Positions 13,020-23,710 are shown, counted from the stretch's first letter. The stretch is 64,000 bases of DNA from Vanessa cardui (GCF_905220365.1 NC_061131.1:13119318-13183317), one strand, 5' to 3'. Translations and numbers: made by a program. Notes: generated from the sequence alone by a model not told the origin.

Positions 13020-13125
13020 TTAATTAGATTTCACCTTGAGAACCATCTTGCCTTTCAATTGAACTCCACCTTCAGGAAGCTCCTTCAGATAACAAGTGAT
13101 GACGTGTTTGGATGAATCGCTTCTG
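13020..13125 (-). pseudogene. Candidate terminal coding exon, family unknown
   Basis: On the minus strand a plausible acceptor (gcattacag) is followed at 13125 by one base and 34 codons ending in TAA (13020-13022). The peptide ends CYLKELPEGGVQLKGKMVLK-VKSN. Codon choice is unlike the surrounding AT-rich DNA: CTG, AAG, GAG, GTC and ATC are all used. No methionine start and no further exon could be linked with confidence, and no polyadenylation signal lies close downstream. It may be the last exon of a host gene whose other exons lie beyond introns, or a decayed exon or retrocopy. I do not recognise the family. Confidence 0.35.
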
Positions 13126-13307
13126 CTGTAATGCTTTATTTAACGGAATATTTGTAGTTGAAACCGGTAAAGATATCAAATGAATGTAAGGAGGGCATTT
13201 GCAATGGTTATCCTATCGTTGATATTTCAAGACATATATATAACACCTAATTTAGAAGAAAAACCACATAAATTAAAATGCAGGCCTATATTCAATATAA
13301 ATAAAAA

Positions 13308-13508
13308 TATATATAAATAAATACTGGACAACATCACATACATTACTCTGATCCGAATGTAAGTAGCTAAAGCACTTGTGTTATGGAAATTAGAAGTAAC
13401 TTTACCACAAACAGCCAGACCTAAGACAACAAAGAAAACTAATGATAATCTACATCGACTCCGAACCCGAGATCTCGGAGTGGAAGTACCGCCGTCGTAG
13501 TCGTCAAA
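13308..13508 (-). repeat. SINE-C copy, head damaged
   Basis: The complement matches the SINE-C copy at 26218. It shares the body blocks cttgtgttatggaaattaga and acattactctgatccgaatg and an ATTT-type tail at 13308-13322. The tRNA-like head (13475-13508) has an internal deletion that removes the A-box region. Confidence 0.75.
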
Positions 13509-14047
13509 ATATTAACTGATTATTATGTTAACAGATGAAAAGTATTTACGTCATTTCGCTTAAGAATATATTTTGAATACAGTCATTTTAATGCCTGCAT
13601 AGATTATGCAGGACAGACGAAGGTTTTACAATTGCAGATTTTTCCGATTATAGTCCGATCCAAAGCTTAGGTCGAAATTGAATCGGACTGTAAATGGAAC
13701 TGGATCTTTGTGAATGAGACAGATGAAAGGCAAGGATTACGTTTCGATTCGATTGTAATGAAGTGATATTTTTTTAAAAGAATAGGGACCCAGGAAATTT
13801 TGTCACAATTAAATTGATCAGTGTGAAATCTTTTGAAAAATGTATGTAATGTAAACGACACAGAAAAAGTTGGATTTTCCTTGTCCTGGCAAGCTTAACG
13901 GTCCTGAAATCGATAGCGCCTACTGCAATACGCGATAATCATTATGCGCTATTTAGGGTTCCGTAAGAAAATATAAAAAATATATTTATTTATTTTGTTT
14001 ATCTCTTATCGCTATCTTTAGTGTAGAAGAAAAAAAATTGATTTTAG
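13509..14047. other. AT-rich stretch
   Basis: No gene. tagggttccgtaagaaaat at 13955 resembles the start of the repeat also seen at 48035. A 64-codon minus frame at 13667-13861 has no coding features. Confidence 0.45.
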
Positions 14048-14275
14048 AAATAAAACTAGTTTTAACGAATTTAAATCGCGTATATTAATTATTTTTATCA
14101 ACCCGACGTTTCTCTCTCGTGGTCACGGGTTGGTCACGGGTAGACTCAGGTCTACCCCTAACCACGAACGCTGTAAAGTGCTCGAAACGTCGGGATGATA
14201 AAAATAATTAATATACGCGATTTAAATCAATTAAAACTAGTTTTATTTCAATGTTTAATAATCGCGAAAATCTAA
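14048..14275 (+). repeat. Pal-E copy
   Basis: Arms of about 65 bp (14048-14112 and 14184-14248) are complementary with about four mismatches. The loop is rich in smaller inverted repeats (gtggtcacggg, ggtctacccc). After the right arm comes the single-copy tail (tttaataatcgcgaaaatct) that is conserved in all copies. The loop-arm junction reads gctgtaaagtgctcgaaacg. Confidence 0.85.
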
Positions 14276-14825
14276 GATAATATTAAATTGATTTTAGTAA
14301 AACTTATTCAGGATTATTATACTAATATAACAAAGGGATATCATTCGTATATCAGTTTTTCCGAATACACAAGACATATTCAATTAAATTGGAAGTTAGT
14401 TTGTAGTGATGCGTTTTGGTTTATAGGGCGAATAGGCAATGTGGTTTGCTTATAATATGTTTTTTAAGTCCCTTATATAATTATGTCAATATAGTGGTAT
14501 AGAACGATGTCACTCCAAGCGCTTCCCATGCGAACGTTGCCAAAACTATAAAAGATAATTAAACTTTATATGGAATTTCAGGACACCATTTAAACGTTTA
14601 TAGAATAAAATAATTGCGGTATAAAAATATGTTTTTCAATAACTAGAAAAATCCATAATACCATCCACAGATTCATTTAAGTACATAATATAAATTAGTT
14701 ACAAAATAAATTTAAATAAATAACATAAAAAGACTAACTTAAAAAATACTGTTTAAAATCTTCAGTTTAAACCCTAGTACTGGAGGGGAGACATAACAAG
14801 ATATTTAAATAAAGGCATTAGCAGT
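14276..14825. other. AT-rich stretch, no gene seen
   Basis: No coding frame and no recognised repeat. Confidence 0.5.
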
Positions 14826-14955
14826 AGTCCGATGACCTGGTGAAGGTCACGGGAAGCTGTTGGTTGCAGCTTGCACAGGACCGGTCATTGTGGTGATCTT
14901 TGGGGGAGACCTATGTCCAGCACTGGATGTCCAATGGTTGTAATGATGATGATTA
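14826..14955 (+). repeat. LINE-J 3' end
   Basis: 5'-truncated 3' end of a non-LTR retrotransposon. It carries gagacctatgtccagcactg and terminates in GATGAT triplets. The better copy at 22934 translates into the C-terminus of a LINE ORF2. Confidence 0.65.
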
Positions 14956-15005
14956 GCAGGATTTTTCTCAATTTAATAGGTAGACGTGAAAACGGCAGTA
15001 AATGG

Positions 15006-15300
15006 TCAACACCGCCCATCGGCCCACCAACATTGGAGCTAAGATTTTGTGGCCATTGCAGTCACTCTGGCTCACTCGCCCTTCAAATCGGAATACAGCA
15101 AAAAGTAAAGTAAAGTAACAGCGCGTAAATATCCCACTGCTGGGCTAAGACCTCATCTTCAATTATTCCACTACGCTGTTCTAATGCGGTTTGCAAGTGG
15201 CAGAATTGCGATGAATACAGCAATATTAAGTATTATTGCTTAACGATAGAATATCTGGTGATTGGATGATACCTACCTAGATCAACTTGTATATTGACCC
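15006..15300 (+). repeat. Repeat-B copy split by a SINE insertion
   Basis: Left part 15006-15101 (cactctggctcactcgccct) and right part 15214-15300 (atagaatatctggtgattgg) are consecutive segments of Repeat-B. They are separated by the SINE-A fragment at 15102-15213. Confidence 0.8.
15102..15213 (-). repeat. 5'-truncated SINE-A nested in Repeat-B
   Basis: The fragment carries the TTTAC-type tail (aaagtaaagtaaagtaacag) and only the 3' half of SINE-A. It is flanked by a perfect 10-bp direct repeat, aatacagcaa, at 15092-15101 and 15214-15223. Confidence 0.85.
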
Positions 15301-15727
15301 ACAAAAAAGCGTGTTATATGCGGTACGACTTAGTAATATAGATTGCTTTACAAAATCGATTTCTATTTATCAATAAAACGACTAGCACAATGACATAATG
15401 ATTATAAAATAAAGAAAATACTCTGGCTTGAGAATAACTGACGAAAGAAACATCACCCATGAACTTGCTAATAGTACAATAAGCCCAAGCATTTTGAACA
15501 CAAGCAATTCTTTATTCAAAATTAACCTTTGCGGTCTCGGGTCGGGTTGTTAAAAGACTTATATTTTAAAAAACAGAAAGCCGAATAAAAATAAAATTAA
15601 CAATAAACGGTACCAGTTAACTAAAAATAATCACTCCATTCGTAAACTTTAATGGCAATGTACAATACCTTATATCTGCAAGAATATACTGAAAACTTTT
15701 TCAAGAAATGTTGATTCATCTCTTCTT
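15301..15727. other. AT-rich stretch, no gene seen
   Basis: Nothing recognised. Confidence 0.45.
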
Positions 15728-15985
15728 TCTACATTAACCCTGGCTCACTCATCCTTCATACTGGAAAACAACAATTTTTAAATTTATGGTAAGTCCTTTC
15801 TCTTGTTTGTTGTCTCTGAAGAACTTCTACTCCGTGATTTTTTATGGTATAGGTATGCAGTTGAGCAAAAGAGCCACCTGATAGCACGTGGTCACCGCCC
15901 ATGGATCACCAAAGCGCCACCCACCTTGGGAACTAAAGTGCTATATTCCTCGTGCCTGTATTGTAGTTACAAGCATAAAGGATAG
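15728..15985 (+). repeat. Rearranged Repeat-B
   Basis: A tail-side piece (15728-15775, ccctggctcactcatccttc) precedes a head-side piece (15837-15975, ttttttatggtataggtatg to tgtagttac). The order is reversed relative to intact copies, which suggests two insertions or a tandem copy with a deletion. The 60-codon frame here is a repeat artefact. Confidence 0.65.
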
Positions 15986-16714
15986 AATTTAGTTCCCAAG
16001 ATCTATGACAAGGGCGATGATAATTTTTTTTAATTATTGACAAGTATACAAACATTATAGATACTCGAAGACTTCTTTACTATCCCGGACTTCAAAATGC
16101 TCAACATTAATGAGTACTTAATACAAATTGTTCTGAACCGATAAAAAAATCTTCTTCCATATGTAATCTAATTGATAACTTTTTGTTGATTGGACAGCCA
16201 ATGGGTCCACTTTAAGCAGAAAATCGTCAAAGTTCGTACCTAGCCTGGCACTTACGTCAGTCAAGAAGGGATTCTTCTTATTAGTTATCTGCATAATTAT
16301 CAAACCAAAATTGATGAAAAGAAAACTGTATCGATATTATTATACAATTACCATATGAACGAAGTCAAGAACAGATCTTATCATGTAATACATCTCTAAT
16401 CATCTTAACCCAAGCCAGCATATTTAAGTGAGCGAGATCACGCCTGACTATTGTGTATAAATATTTAATCAAAGAAACGGTATTCCCCGTGGGAATTCGA
16501 ACAATGAGCTCCGACTGACTTATAGATATATAGAGATATAATAGGATCTTCAGATATATTATATGTATTAAATATATTTTAATACTATTACAAAAATATT
16601 AGATTCTGATTATTGCCCGTTACTTCGACCGCGTTTAAAGGGTTATTCGTGAGGTATTGGGCATTATAATGTACCCTATATCCTACCTTATAGTTCACGT
16701 TTACTTCATAACAA
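15986..16714. other. AT-rich stretch, no gene seen
   Basis: No credible frame and no recognised repeat. Confidence 0.45.
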
Positions 16715-16805
16715 ATGCCATCAAATTCGATTCAGAATTTTTTTCCTTGAAAGACCAATAGACAGAAAAACAGAATGATTTACTTTTGCGTTTATAATAT
16801 GAATA
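16715..16805 (-). mobile_element. nHel-D fragment
   Basis: The complement of gccatcaaattcgattcaga and acttttgcgtttataatat matches the 5' half of nHel-D. No 3' CTAG end remains. Confidence 0.5.
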
Positions 16806-16917
16806 TATTATACTGAGTCAAATATTTGAATTGATTGTGAAGTGTGAAAGTTGAGTTCATTTTATAAGAGTGTGATGTATTTGTACTTGGAACTAGACTT
16901 TTCGGGCACCAAACGAA

Positions 16918-17010
16918 ACAATGACTGGATGATGTAAAGCAAGACATGAGAGCCAGGAAATGGACTTACATAGGATGAGGCGACTGACCAAGCAGAGTGT
17001 AAACAGCGCA
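16918..17010 (+). pseudogene. Possible LINE C-terminal remnant
   Basis: One frame reads LDDVKQDMRARKWTYIG before stop codons. This resembles the W-D-D...W pattern near the end of LINE ORF2 proteins, as in the copy at 22934. It is short and decayed, so the call is tentative. Confidence 0.25.
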
Positions 17011-17193
17011 AAATTGAGAAAATGGCTTAGTCGGAAGACAGACCGAGAAACAGGGATATTATAAGGGTGCTGAAATGTTGAACAAACCACTGATCTTTAT
17101 TTTCCATTCTTCTTTAAATAAATATCGTATACATAGACGCAAGTACAACAAAATATTCTTTGACTGTATTTTTTGTGTCCGAGACATTGTTAT

Positions 17194-17571
17194 AAATTTT
17201 TATAAATAAAAAAAAACCGCCTTCAAAAATGAACTAAAAAGAAAAAAATAATCCGTTACATCCATATCCAATTTACGATTTTTTAATCACCTCTCAAAGT
17301 CGGTGCCAACATTGCTAATATAGGTACATAATACATACATACAAAAAGTAAATCTATTTATTGTATAGATGACACCATTAGACAAACCTTACATCATCTA
17401 ATTTGTATTGATAATACAAATTAAATGATTTCAATATAGGAATTTATTTACTTTGTTGGCACCGACTTCAAAAGGTGATTAAAAAATCGTAAATTGGATA
17501 TGGATGTAACGGATTATTTTTTTCTTTTTAGTTCATTTTTGAAGGCGGTTTTTTTTTATTTATAAAAATTT
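17194..17571. repeat. Foldback element with ~118-bp arms
   Basis: Arms 17194-17313 and 17454-17571 are inverted copies differing at about three positions. They include ccgccttcaaaaatgaac and atccatatccaatttacg and share poly-A runs of equal length. The spacer of about 140 bp itself holds a smaller inverted repeat (taatttgtattgataataca). The ends are AT-rich, and I found no convincing target duplication. Confidence 0.85.
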
Positions 17572-18275
17572 ATTTACTGCTTTTCAGTGTTGTTTTGTTA
17601 TTTATAATTACAATTGGTAGTGTTTGTCATTCACTTTATTATACTCAGCACATTTCGGCTTTCGACTCTAAACATAACTCAACGCCGTTTCAATACGATG
17701 TGGACTGCAACTCAAATTAAGCGTTACCTAAGTTACAATAGCCTAATGTAAACTGCTCATCGCCAATTAGACAATACCATTTTTCCCGATGCAATACCGT
17801 TAATCAATGAGGAGTTCTCCTGGTAGTCCACCATCAGCTAGACTTCATCATAGGCATGTTTACTAACATCAATTGCTTGACGACTATCTTAAAGAAATAG
17901 AACTAAACCCGTAAAATAGTTACTTACTAATAGGTTCTGATTACCAGTTGTGGTCTTCATCATCAGTTCTACTTCATCAAATGTCACTTTTCGTGAGCAT
18001 ATGACCAAGGCACTTTGAATAAAACCGAAATCACTATAGGTGTGCCTATAAAATTTGAGGAGTTCCCTCGATTTCTCCAAGATCCCATCATCAGATCTTG
18101 ATCTCCTGACAATGGGACCACCTGTAAAACATGCCCTTTCAAACAAAAAAAGAATTGTCAAAATCGGCCCAGCCATCTTCGAGTAATTCGGTAACATACA
18201 TAAAAAAAAAAAAAAAAAAAATAGGCCCCGACGAATTGAGAACCTCCTCCTTTTTTTGAAGTCGGTTAATAAAAA
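17572..18275 (+). repeat. Repeat-F, long copy
   Basis: A common lepidopteran interspersed repeat of unknown class. Landmarks are gtgcctataaaatttgagga, ggaccacctgtaaaacatgc, a poly-A run at 18200-18220 and the end ttgaagtcggttaataaaa. The second copy is at 20940-21122. The end resembles the arm of the adjoining foldback (gaaggcggttt), so the two may be parts of one element. The 137- and 68-codon minus frames are artefacts of this repeat. Confidence 0.6.
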
Positions 18276-18689
18276 TATTAAAACACGTGTGCGTTTTCTC
18301 ATAAATGAAACGAAAACTCCATTCCACGTTTAATATAAAATGCATTCTATTGGAAAATTAAAAAGATACCGTTGCTGGAATGTTATCTGCATACATTAAC
18401 AAGCGCATGCATGTAATAAACGGGTCGAAGTCCAACACAAGCTACACGTCGATTTACGACTCCGTTTGTACAAAATACCAAAATGTATGTAAATTTAAAA
18501 TTACAAAGTATTTGACATTTCAATTGACATATAGAAAAATAATAATTATGAAATTCTTATCGTTTTCGGGCACGGTGCCCAATCTCTCTATCTCTCTCTG
18601 ACTCAGAGAATAGGGCACAAATGTGTACGCAAACACCGATTATATTTCCTTCTCACTCTCATAATCCAATGAGATGGAAAACCAACATA

Positions 18690-18875
18690 ACCAGAAAGCG
18701 TTCGATGCAGGACCACCTGCTTCACGTGCTCTCAGCGGCACGGAAGTACACTGGTATCTGAATTCTAGACACAGGTCTTCAACAGAGAATGGACTGAAAA
18801 AACCAAATTATTATCAGTCTGACCTAGAATTTGAATCCAGACTTTGGGATCTGCGGCTTTATAGCCACGAAACAA
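18690..18875 (+). repeat. Repeat-G fragment
   Basis: The segment tgcaggaccacctgcttcac then gctctcagcggcacgg, ending near gggatctgcggctttatagc, resembles the 3' portion of a dispersed lepidopteran repeat with a tRNA-like 'tgaatccag' box. The 72-codon frame over it is not a gene. Confidence 0.4.
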
Positions 18876-19514
18876 ATGTATGTGAATATTAAACCAATTG
18901 GAATCAATTCGTCTTGACTCGAATGCATTTGTTTAAGTCCGCTGACATTATTTTAAAAACCTACATGAAAATGTCTATTTAATAAAAGTTTAAATTCACA
19001 GTCATTTCTTATGGAAAATGTGTTGTGTATTGTGAGAAGATTTTTAAAATTTCATCTCCTAAAAGAGGGTGAAAGTTTAATATAAAAATCGGTATGTAGG
19101 ATTCTGTATCGTTATCTGTATGTTTTATCTGTATTTATTGGTAGGAGGATTATGGGCATGATTTAAAGACAAATGATAATAGTATTTTTTTTTTTTCATC
19201 ACTTATGAGGATAAAATCTAAGATAAAAATAAAAGTGGAAATTCCTTTTATTTCAAAGTTAGATACATGAAAATTAGAAAACTGGTTTGATGATCTGTTT
19301 CTGAGTGAAAGACAACTGTTAGAGGGTTCCTCAAAATGAATGTTTGTTTAAAAGTTTCCATGTCCATTGTTTGAAATGTTATAGTATTATGGCTTATGTT
19401 TGTAATCAAAAGACCAAAATTTGAATATTTACCGATTAAATATCTCAGCTAGACGTATATGTAAAAAAAGGTCGAAGTAAATCGAATCAAAAATATTTAT
19501 AGTTAAATAGTTAG
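18876..19514. other. AT-rich stretch, no gene seen
   Basis: Nothing recognised. Confidence 0.45.
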
Positions 19515-19571
19515 CTAGTTTACGGGCCTCATTGATGTATATTATATACATCAATGAGGCCCGTAAACTAG
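19515..19571. repeat. Perfect 27-bp palindrome with 3-nt centre
   Basis: The arm ctagtttacgggcctcattg.. (19515-19541) is exactly complementary to 19545-19571, around the centre tta. Its sequence is unrelated to the palindrome at 10000. Confidence 0.95.
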
Positions 19572-19674
19572 GAGAGCCAGTATTTTAGGTTCCAGTGATT
19601 TATTAATAAGTTTAAAAAATTGAGGTAGCTTTCAGGGATCAAAAATTATGTGTCCGTAATTAAGCTCATAATTG

Positions 19675-19768
19675 ACTCCGTACTGAATTTCATCAAATTC
19701 GATTCAGCGACCGTGAAAGCAAAACGGATAGACACACAGAACTATTTTCGCATTTATATATTTTTATT
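19675..19768 (-). mobile_element. nHel-D fragment
   Basis: The complement matches nHel-D from its 5' part to the gatgaaattcagt block (plus strand: catcaaattcgattcagcga). Confidence 0.5.
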
Positions 19769-20378
19769 CATGAATACTTGTTAGGGTTCAGATATGCATT
19801 CGCGTATCGAACACCCGATTGAGTTGAAACCTCATAAGTTGTCGGCGTGATCGTAAAGGTATTATAATTATATAACGTCATGTCGAGTAAAACGTCCATC
19901 TAAGCTGCATTCATGTATTATAAGCAACAAATCGTTCTGAGATTCACGAAATATTCAAAAATCTAGTATAGACTACATAGTACTATACACTACATAGTAT
20001 ATAAATAAAAATTTAAAAATTTTTATTTATTTTTTGATTTTAAGTGAAGCTGATGTTGACTAACTAATTATTTTTAATATGGATAGATTAAGCGTTCCGT
20101 TTATATGAGTCAGCAACTACTTCGAGGACGATTTCAAAGGAAACTTGTGAATAAAGCAAAAATAGACTTTCGAAAATGCGGATTTAATACGTCACGCGGC
20201 GTAAACTACAAGGATCCCTCGAAAGAGCTGTAATCGAACTCAGCAAAAAAACTTTGAAAAAGACCAACTATATTTCGTACATCATTTGACATCACATCAC
20301 ATACACAAAATTTGATTAAAGATAGTAAGAAATTCTGCCCCATATCGCACCCTAACTGCGAGCCGTATAGGAGTTCCA

Positions 20379-20630
20379 TCACTACATAGTATAAAACAAA
20401 GTCGCTTTCTCTGTCCCTATATCTTTAAATCTACGAAACGGATTTTGATGCAGTTTTTTTTAAAAGATAGTGTGATTCAAGGGGCAGGTTTGTGTACATA
20501 ATACATGAACAATATAGTATATAATACATGAACATTTTAGAAGTTTGCGATGTGATGTCGTAAATAAACAAATTCTGTATTATATTTAGTATCAGTATTG
20601 CACCCGTGCGAAGCCGGGGTGGGTAGCTAG
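20379..20630 (+). mobile_element. nHel-C copy, complete (non-autonomous Helitron)
   Basis: A 252-bp element with TC at its 5' end (tcactacatagtataaaaca) and CTAG at its 3' end (20627-20630). The host base before it is A and after it T, the Helitron insertion preference. Just before the end is a short GC hairpin around a GAA loop (cccgtgcgaagccggg). There is no coding capacity. Other copies are at 21123, 28282, 37083 and 50018. Confidence 0.8.
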
Positions 20631-20939
20631 TTGATTATAATATTCGACTATGATAATTACATAAACATAACCACATTACGGAAGGTGACTCAAATATCCA
20701 AATAACCTATAAATAAAAGATTCGACTGAGTATCGCTAACGTGCTCCTCAGAATTGTTCCGTTCCCTTCCGTTCCGTTACTTTGTCATGGATCCTGTGCT
20801 CAGAACCTTACCAAACTTTCACCAAATTACCCTTGAAGTATATATTTTATAATAAAAAAAGAATTATCAAAATTGTTTAACGTGATTTTCAGTTATTCAC
20901 CTATTTGTCGCGCATATACATAATGCTAATTTAAGACTT

Positions 20940-21122
20940 ACGCCGTTTTCATATGGATATCATCATCGGAAAAAAATTAAAAAAAAATGGGACCCCACGG
21001 GAAGCACTACCTTTCAAACAAAAAAAAAATATCAAAATCGGTCCACCCAGTGAAAAGTTATGAGGTAACAAACATAAAAAAAAAAATACAGACGAATTGA
21101 TAACCTCCTCCTTTTGGAAGTC
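20940..21122 (+). repeat. Repeat-F, partial copy
   Basis: It shares accctttcaaacaaaaaaa-type sequence, aaaatcggtccacccagtg and the end acctcctccttttggaagtc with the longer copy at 17572-18275. It runs directly into nHel-C. Confidence 0.7.
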
Positions 21123-21369
21123 AGTTGAAAACAAAGTCGCTTACCGCTGTCTGCTTCTATGTACACTTAGATCTTTGAAATTACACAATGGATTGTGATC
21201 CAGCTTTTTTTTAATAGATAAAGTGATTTGAGAGGAAGGTTTTTGTATATGACTTGAAAAATATAATAGTAAAGATCTGATGTTTTTGATGTGATGTGGT
21301 AAATCAAAAAAATCTGTAGTATATTTAGTATCAGTATTGCAGCTGTGCGAAGCCGGGGCGGGTAGCTAA
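21123..21369 (+). mobile_element. nHel-C copy lacking the first bases
   Basis: It starts at aaaacaaagtcgcttaccgc, joined to Repeat-F, and ends gccggggcgggtagctaa. The terminal CTAG is mutated to CTAA and followed by T. Confidence 0.75.
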
Positions 21370-21601
21370 TATTATAAAACGCAAAAGTGACTCTGTCTGT
21401 TTATACATCTTTGCTCTTAAACCGTTGAATTAACCTCTTAAGACGATTGAGATGAATTTTGGTATGGGGATAGTCCTGGGAAAGAATATAGGCTTCTTTT
21501 TTTAATTCACCCCTCGAGGGGGTAAAATTTGGGTTGACAGTTTGTAATTATACTATGAATAAAGTTTAATATCCCAGGGCCAAAGGCACAAGTTCAGCTA
21601 G
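21370..21601 (+). mobile_element. nHel-D copy abutting nHel-C
   Basis: It begins at attataaaacgcaaaagtga and ends with CTAG (21598-21601) before T. The start merges into the end of the preceding nHel-C, so the two sit head to tail without spacer. Confidence 0.65.
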
Positions 21602-22127
21602 TAACCTATATATTAAAAAGGGATACAAAGTTTTTTCTTCACGTATTAAGTATATTGGAAGAACAGATGGGTGAGAAATTATTAATAGTTAAAGTTTGTA
21701 TAGAGAAAGGTAAGATTTAATCATAACGTGTATAGCAAATATATTTCATTATTATATTTAAAAAACAGAATACATACATACATAGTGTCATTGATGTCAC
21801 ACCCTGTGTAAGAAATAAATAACACGGATTTGCTTGTTTTCTCAGGGTTTTTTACTGTAATAATGAAAAATCTATCGTTTAGCTGAGCCTTATTTCATTA
21901 ATAAACGCATCAAATGAGCAAAATATTTCCTTAGAACTTTTGACCTTAGGGTTAAATAATTAAATAATAAATAATTGACCATAGGGTTAAATAATACCGT
22001 TAGTATAGTAAAGGGGTGTCTATATATAATACAGTATGTTTTATATTTAAATTATATGTACTTAAGAATAATTATTTTGTTAAAACGTTATTTAAAAAAA
22101 AAATATGGTCCTACACTGCATTACGGA
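21602..22127. other. AT-rich stretch, no gene seen
   Basis: It includes short repeats of taaataataaataattgacc around 21955-21990 and a tacatacatacat run at 21770-21785. Confidence 0.5.
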
Positions 22128-22200
22128 GCAAGTGTTGCTTATTTTAATTTTATGTAAGCACACGTTGCTTACATAAAATAAAAATAAGCATAACTTGTGC
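22128..22200. repeat. Imperfect palindrome, ~33-bp arms
   Basis: gcttattttaattttatgta..agca pairs with tgcttacataaaataaaaat..aagc around a 5-nt loop (cacgt, 22161-22165). There are a few mismatches in the outer part of the arms. Confidence 0.85.
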
Positions 22201-22420
22201 CAATAACAAGCTCGAACTCAATCTTACGTACACATATTAAACACTCGCTTTTTTTTATTTCAAGCAAAAAAATGTCAAATTGCAAGTGACCATCGACCAA
22301 AACACTGGAATTATAATTTAAAAAAATATTTTCTGTGCTTCGCCTTCTATCATTCATACATTCACTTACCATTCAAACCGGTATGCGTCCAGTGATACCG
22401 TGGTGAGTTCACTGAAACAA

Positions 22421-22585
22421 TCTATACTAAAATTATAAATGTGAAATTAACTCTGTCTGTCTGTCGTTCTTTCACGACCAAACAACTGAACGGAATTTGA
22501 CGAAATTTGGTACTAATAGTAGCCTTTTTTGACTAACACATGACAACAAACACCGTAAAACGCGAGAAAATCCACGAGCGGCTAT
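22421..22585 (+). mobile_element. nHel-D copy with intact 5' end
   Basis: It starts with tctatactaaaattataaat preceded by A, and matches the family through ggaatttgacgaaatttggt. The 3' end appears as CTAT followed by T, a likely mutated CTAG. Confidence 0.65.
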
Positions 22586-22727
22586 TCGTTTATTTTAATA
22601 TTTTCAAGCTTAATTTAGCTAGCTACCAGTTATCCTATTTTTATTTACTGATTTTAAAATTAATTCAAAAATAATAAAAGGCATGTTACGTTTATGTGAA
22701 ACTTTTGATACGCCTTAAGGGTGAGAC

Positions 22728-22752
22728 TCCTTTGACGTGACGTCAAAGGGCA
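22728..22752. other. Short palindrome containing TGACGTCA
   Basis: cctttgacgtgacgtcaaagg is an inverted repeat with 9-bp arms that contains a CRE-type octamer. With no gene nearby it is recorded only as structure. Confidence 0.35.
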
Positions 22753-22827
22753 TGGCGCTTTGCCGCCGTAAATAAATCAATTTATGTTATAAACAAAACT
22801 TAACTTATATATAATTAGTATTTTTTT

Positions 22828-22862
22828 AATTCAAATAGTGAATATATTTCACTATTTGAATT
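22828..22862. repeat. 15-bp palindrome with 5-nt loop
   Basis: aattcaaatagtgaa pairs with ttcactatttgaatt around tatat. Confidence 0.8.
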
Positions 22863-22933
22863 CATCATATGTAATATTATAAATGTACGCTTTCCCGACC
22901 AAAACATTGAATTGAATTTGGTATGAAAACCTC

Positions 22934-23109
22934 TCACTTTGCGTCTCAGCAAGCGTAGTGTAGGACGTCCTCAGGCAGGGTGGAGTGATGATTTACGCAA
23001 GTAGGCAGGCAGGAGCTGGATGCGAGTAGCCGGAGAAAGACCACAGTGGGGTGCACTTGGAGAGGCCTATGTCAGGCAGTGGACAAACTAATGCTGATAT
23101 GATGATGAT
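22934..23109 (+). mobile_element. LINE-J 3' end inserted in an nHel-D remnant
   Basis: A 5'-truncated non-LTR retrotransposon. One frame gives the end of an ORF2: GWSDDLRK, stop, AGRSWMRVAGERPQW and then GEAYVRQW, followed by a short 3' UTR ending in GATGATGATGAT. The W-DD...W...R..W..L-EAYV-QW pattern is typical of C-termini of insect LINE polymerases. A 12-bp direct repeat (tatgaaaacctc, 22922-22933 and 23110-23121) flanks it. It interrupts an nHel-D remnant that begins near 22870. Confidence 0.8.
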
Positions 23110-23433
23110 TATGAAAACCTCAAGGAGAAACGTAATTATTTTATACCTAATCCCTAAAACGTACACAAATATTAATAACGATCATCGATGTTTCACATTT
23201 GACGGGCTTCGCGTGACGGAAACTTTTTAATATTAACTAATTATAAGATATAGCTGAAAGTACCAATATAACTGTGTATATAACAAGTGGAGCGCTAACA
23301 TAACACGTGACTGAGTCGAGTGCGATCAGCCACGAGTGATTCGATAAGTAAATGAGCATGCAGGTTTATAAAATAGTTAACCTCCTTGCATAAATTATTT
23401 TACATTACTATTTTTACACAATATTTTATTACA

Positions 23434-23710
23434 ACAACAACAGCCTGTAAATTTCCTACTTTTGGGCTAAGGCCTTTGAGCGAAAGGTTTGGAACATATT
23501 ACACCACGCTGCTCCAATGCGAGTTGGTTGAATACACACGTGGCAGTGGCAGAATTTCTATGAAATTAGACACATGTTGGTTTCCTCACGGTGTTTTCCT
23601 TCACTGCCGAGCTTAATATGAATTATAAACACAAATGAAGCACATTAATATTCAGTGGTGCTTGCCTATGTTTGAACCCGCAATCATTAAAATGCAAGCG
23701 TTCGTTGTTA
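23434..23710 (-). repeat. SINE-A copy with (TTG)n tail
   Basis: Reverse orientation. The complement of the ttg tail is at 23431-23442, followed by the full body and a decayed tRNA head (gtttgaacccgcaatcatta). A 6-bp duplication, ggcagtggcaga, lies at about 23541. Confidence 0.85.

Noticed and set aside
17889..18345. 137- and 68-codon minus-strand frames
   Set aside because: They lie inside Repeat-F, including its poly-A run, which gives the polyphenylalanine stretch.
22728..22752. CRE element controlling a gene
   Set aside because: The octamer is inside a small palindrome among repeats and no promoter or gene is near.
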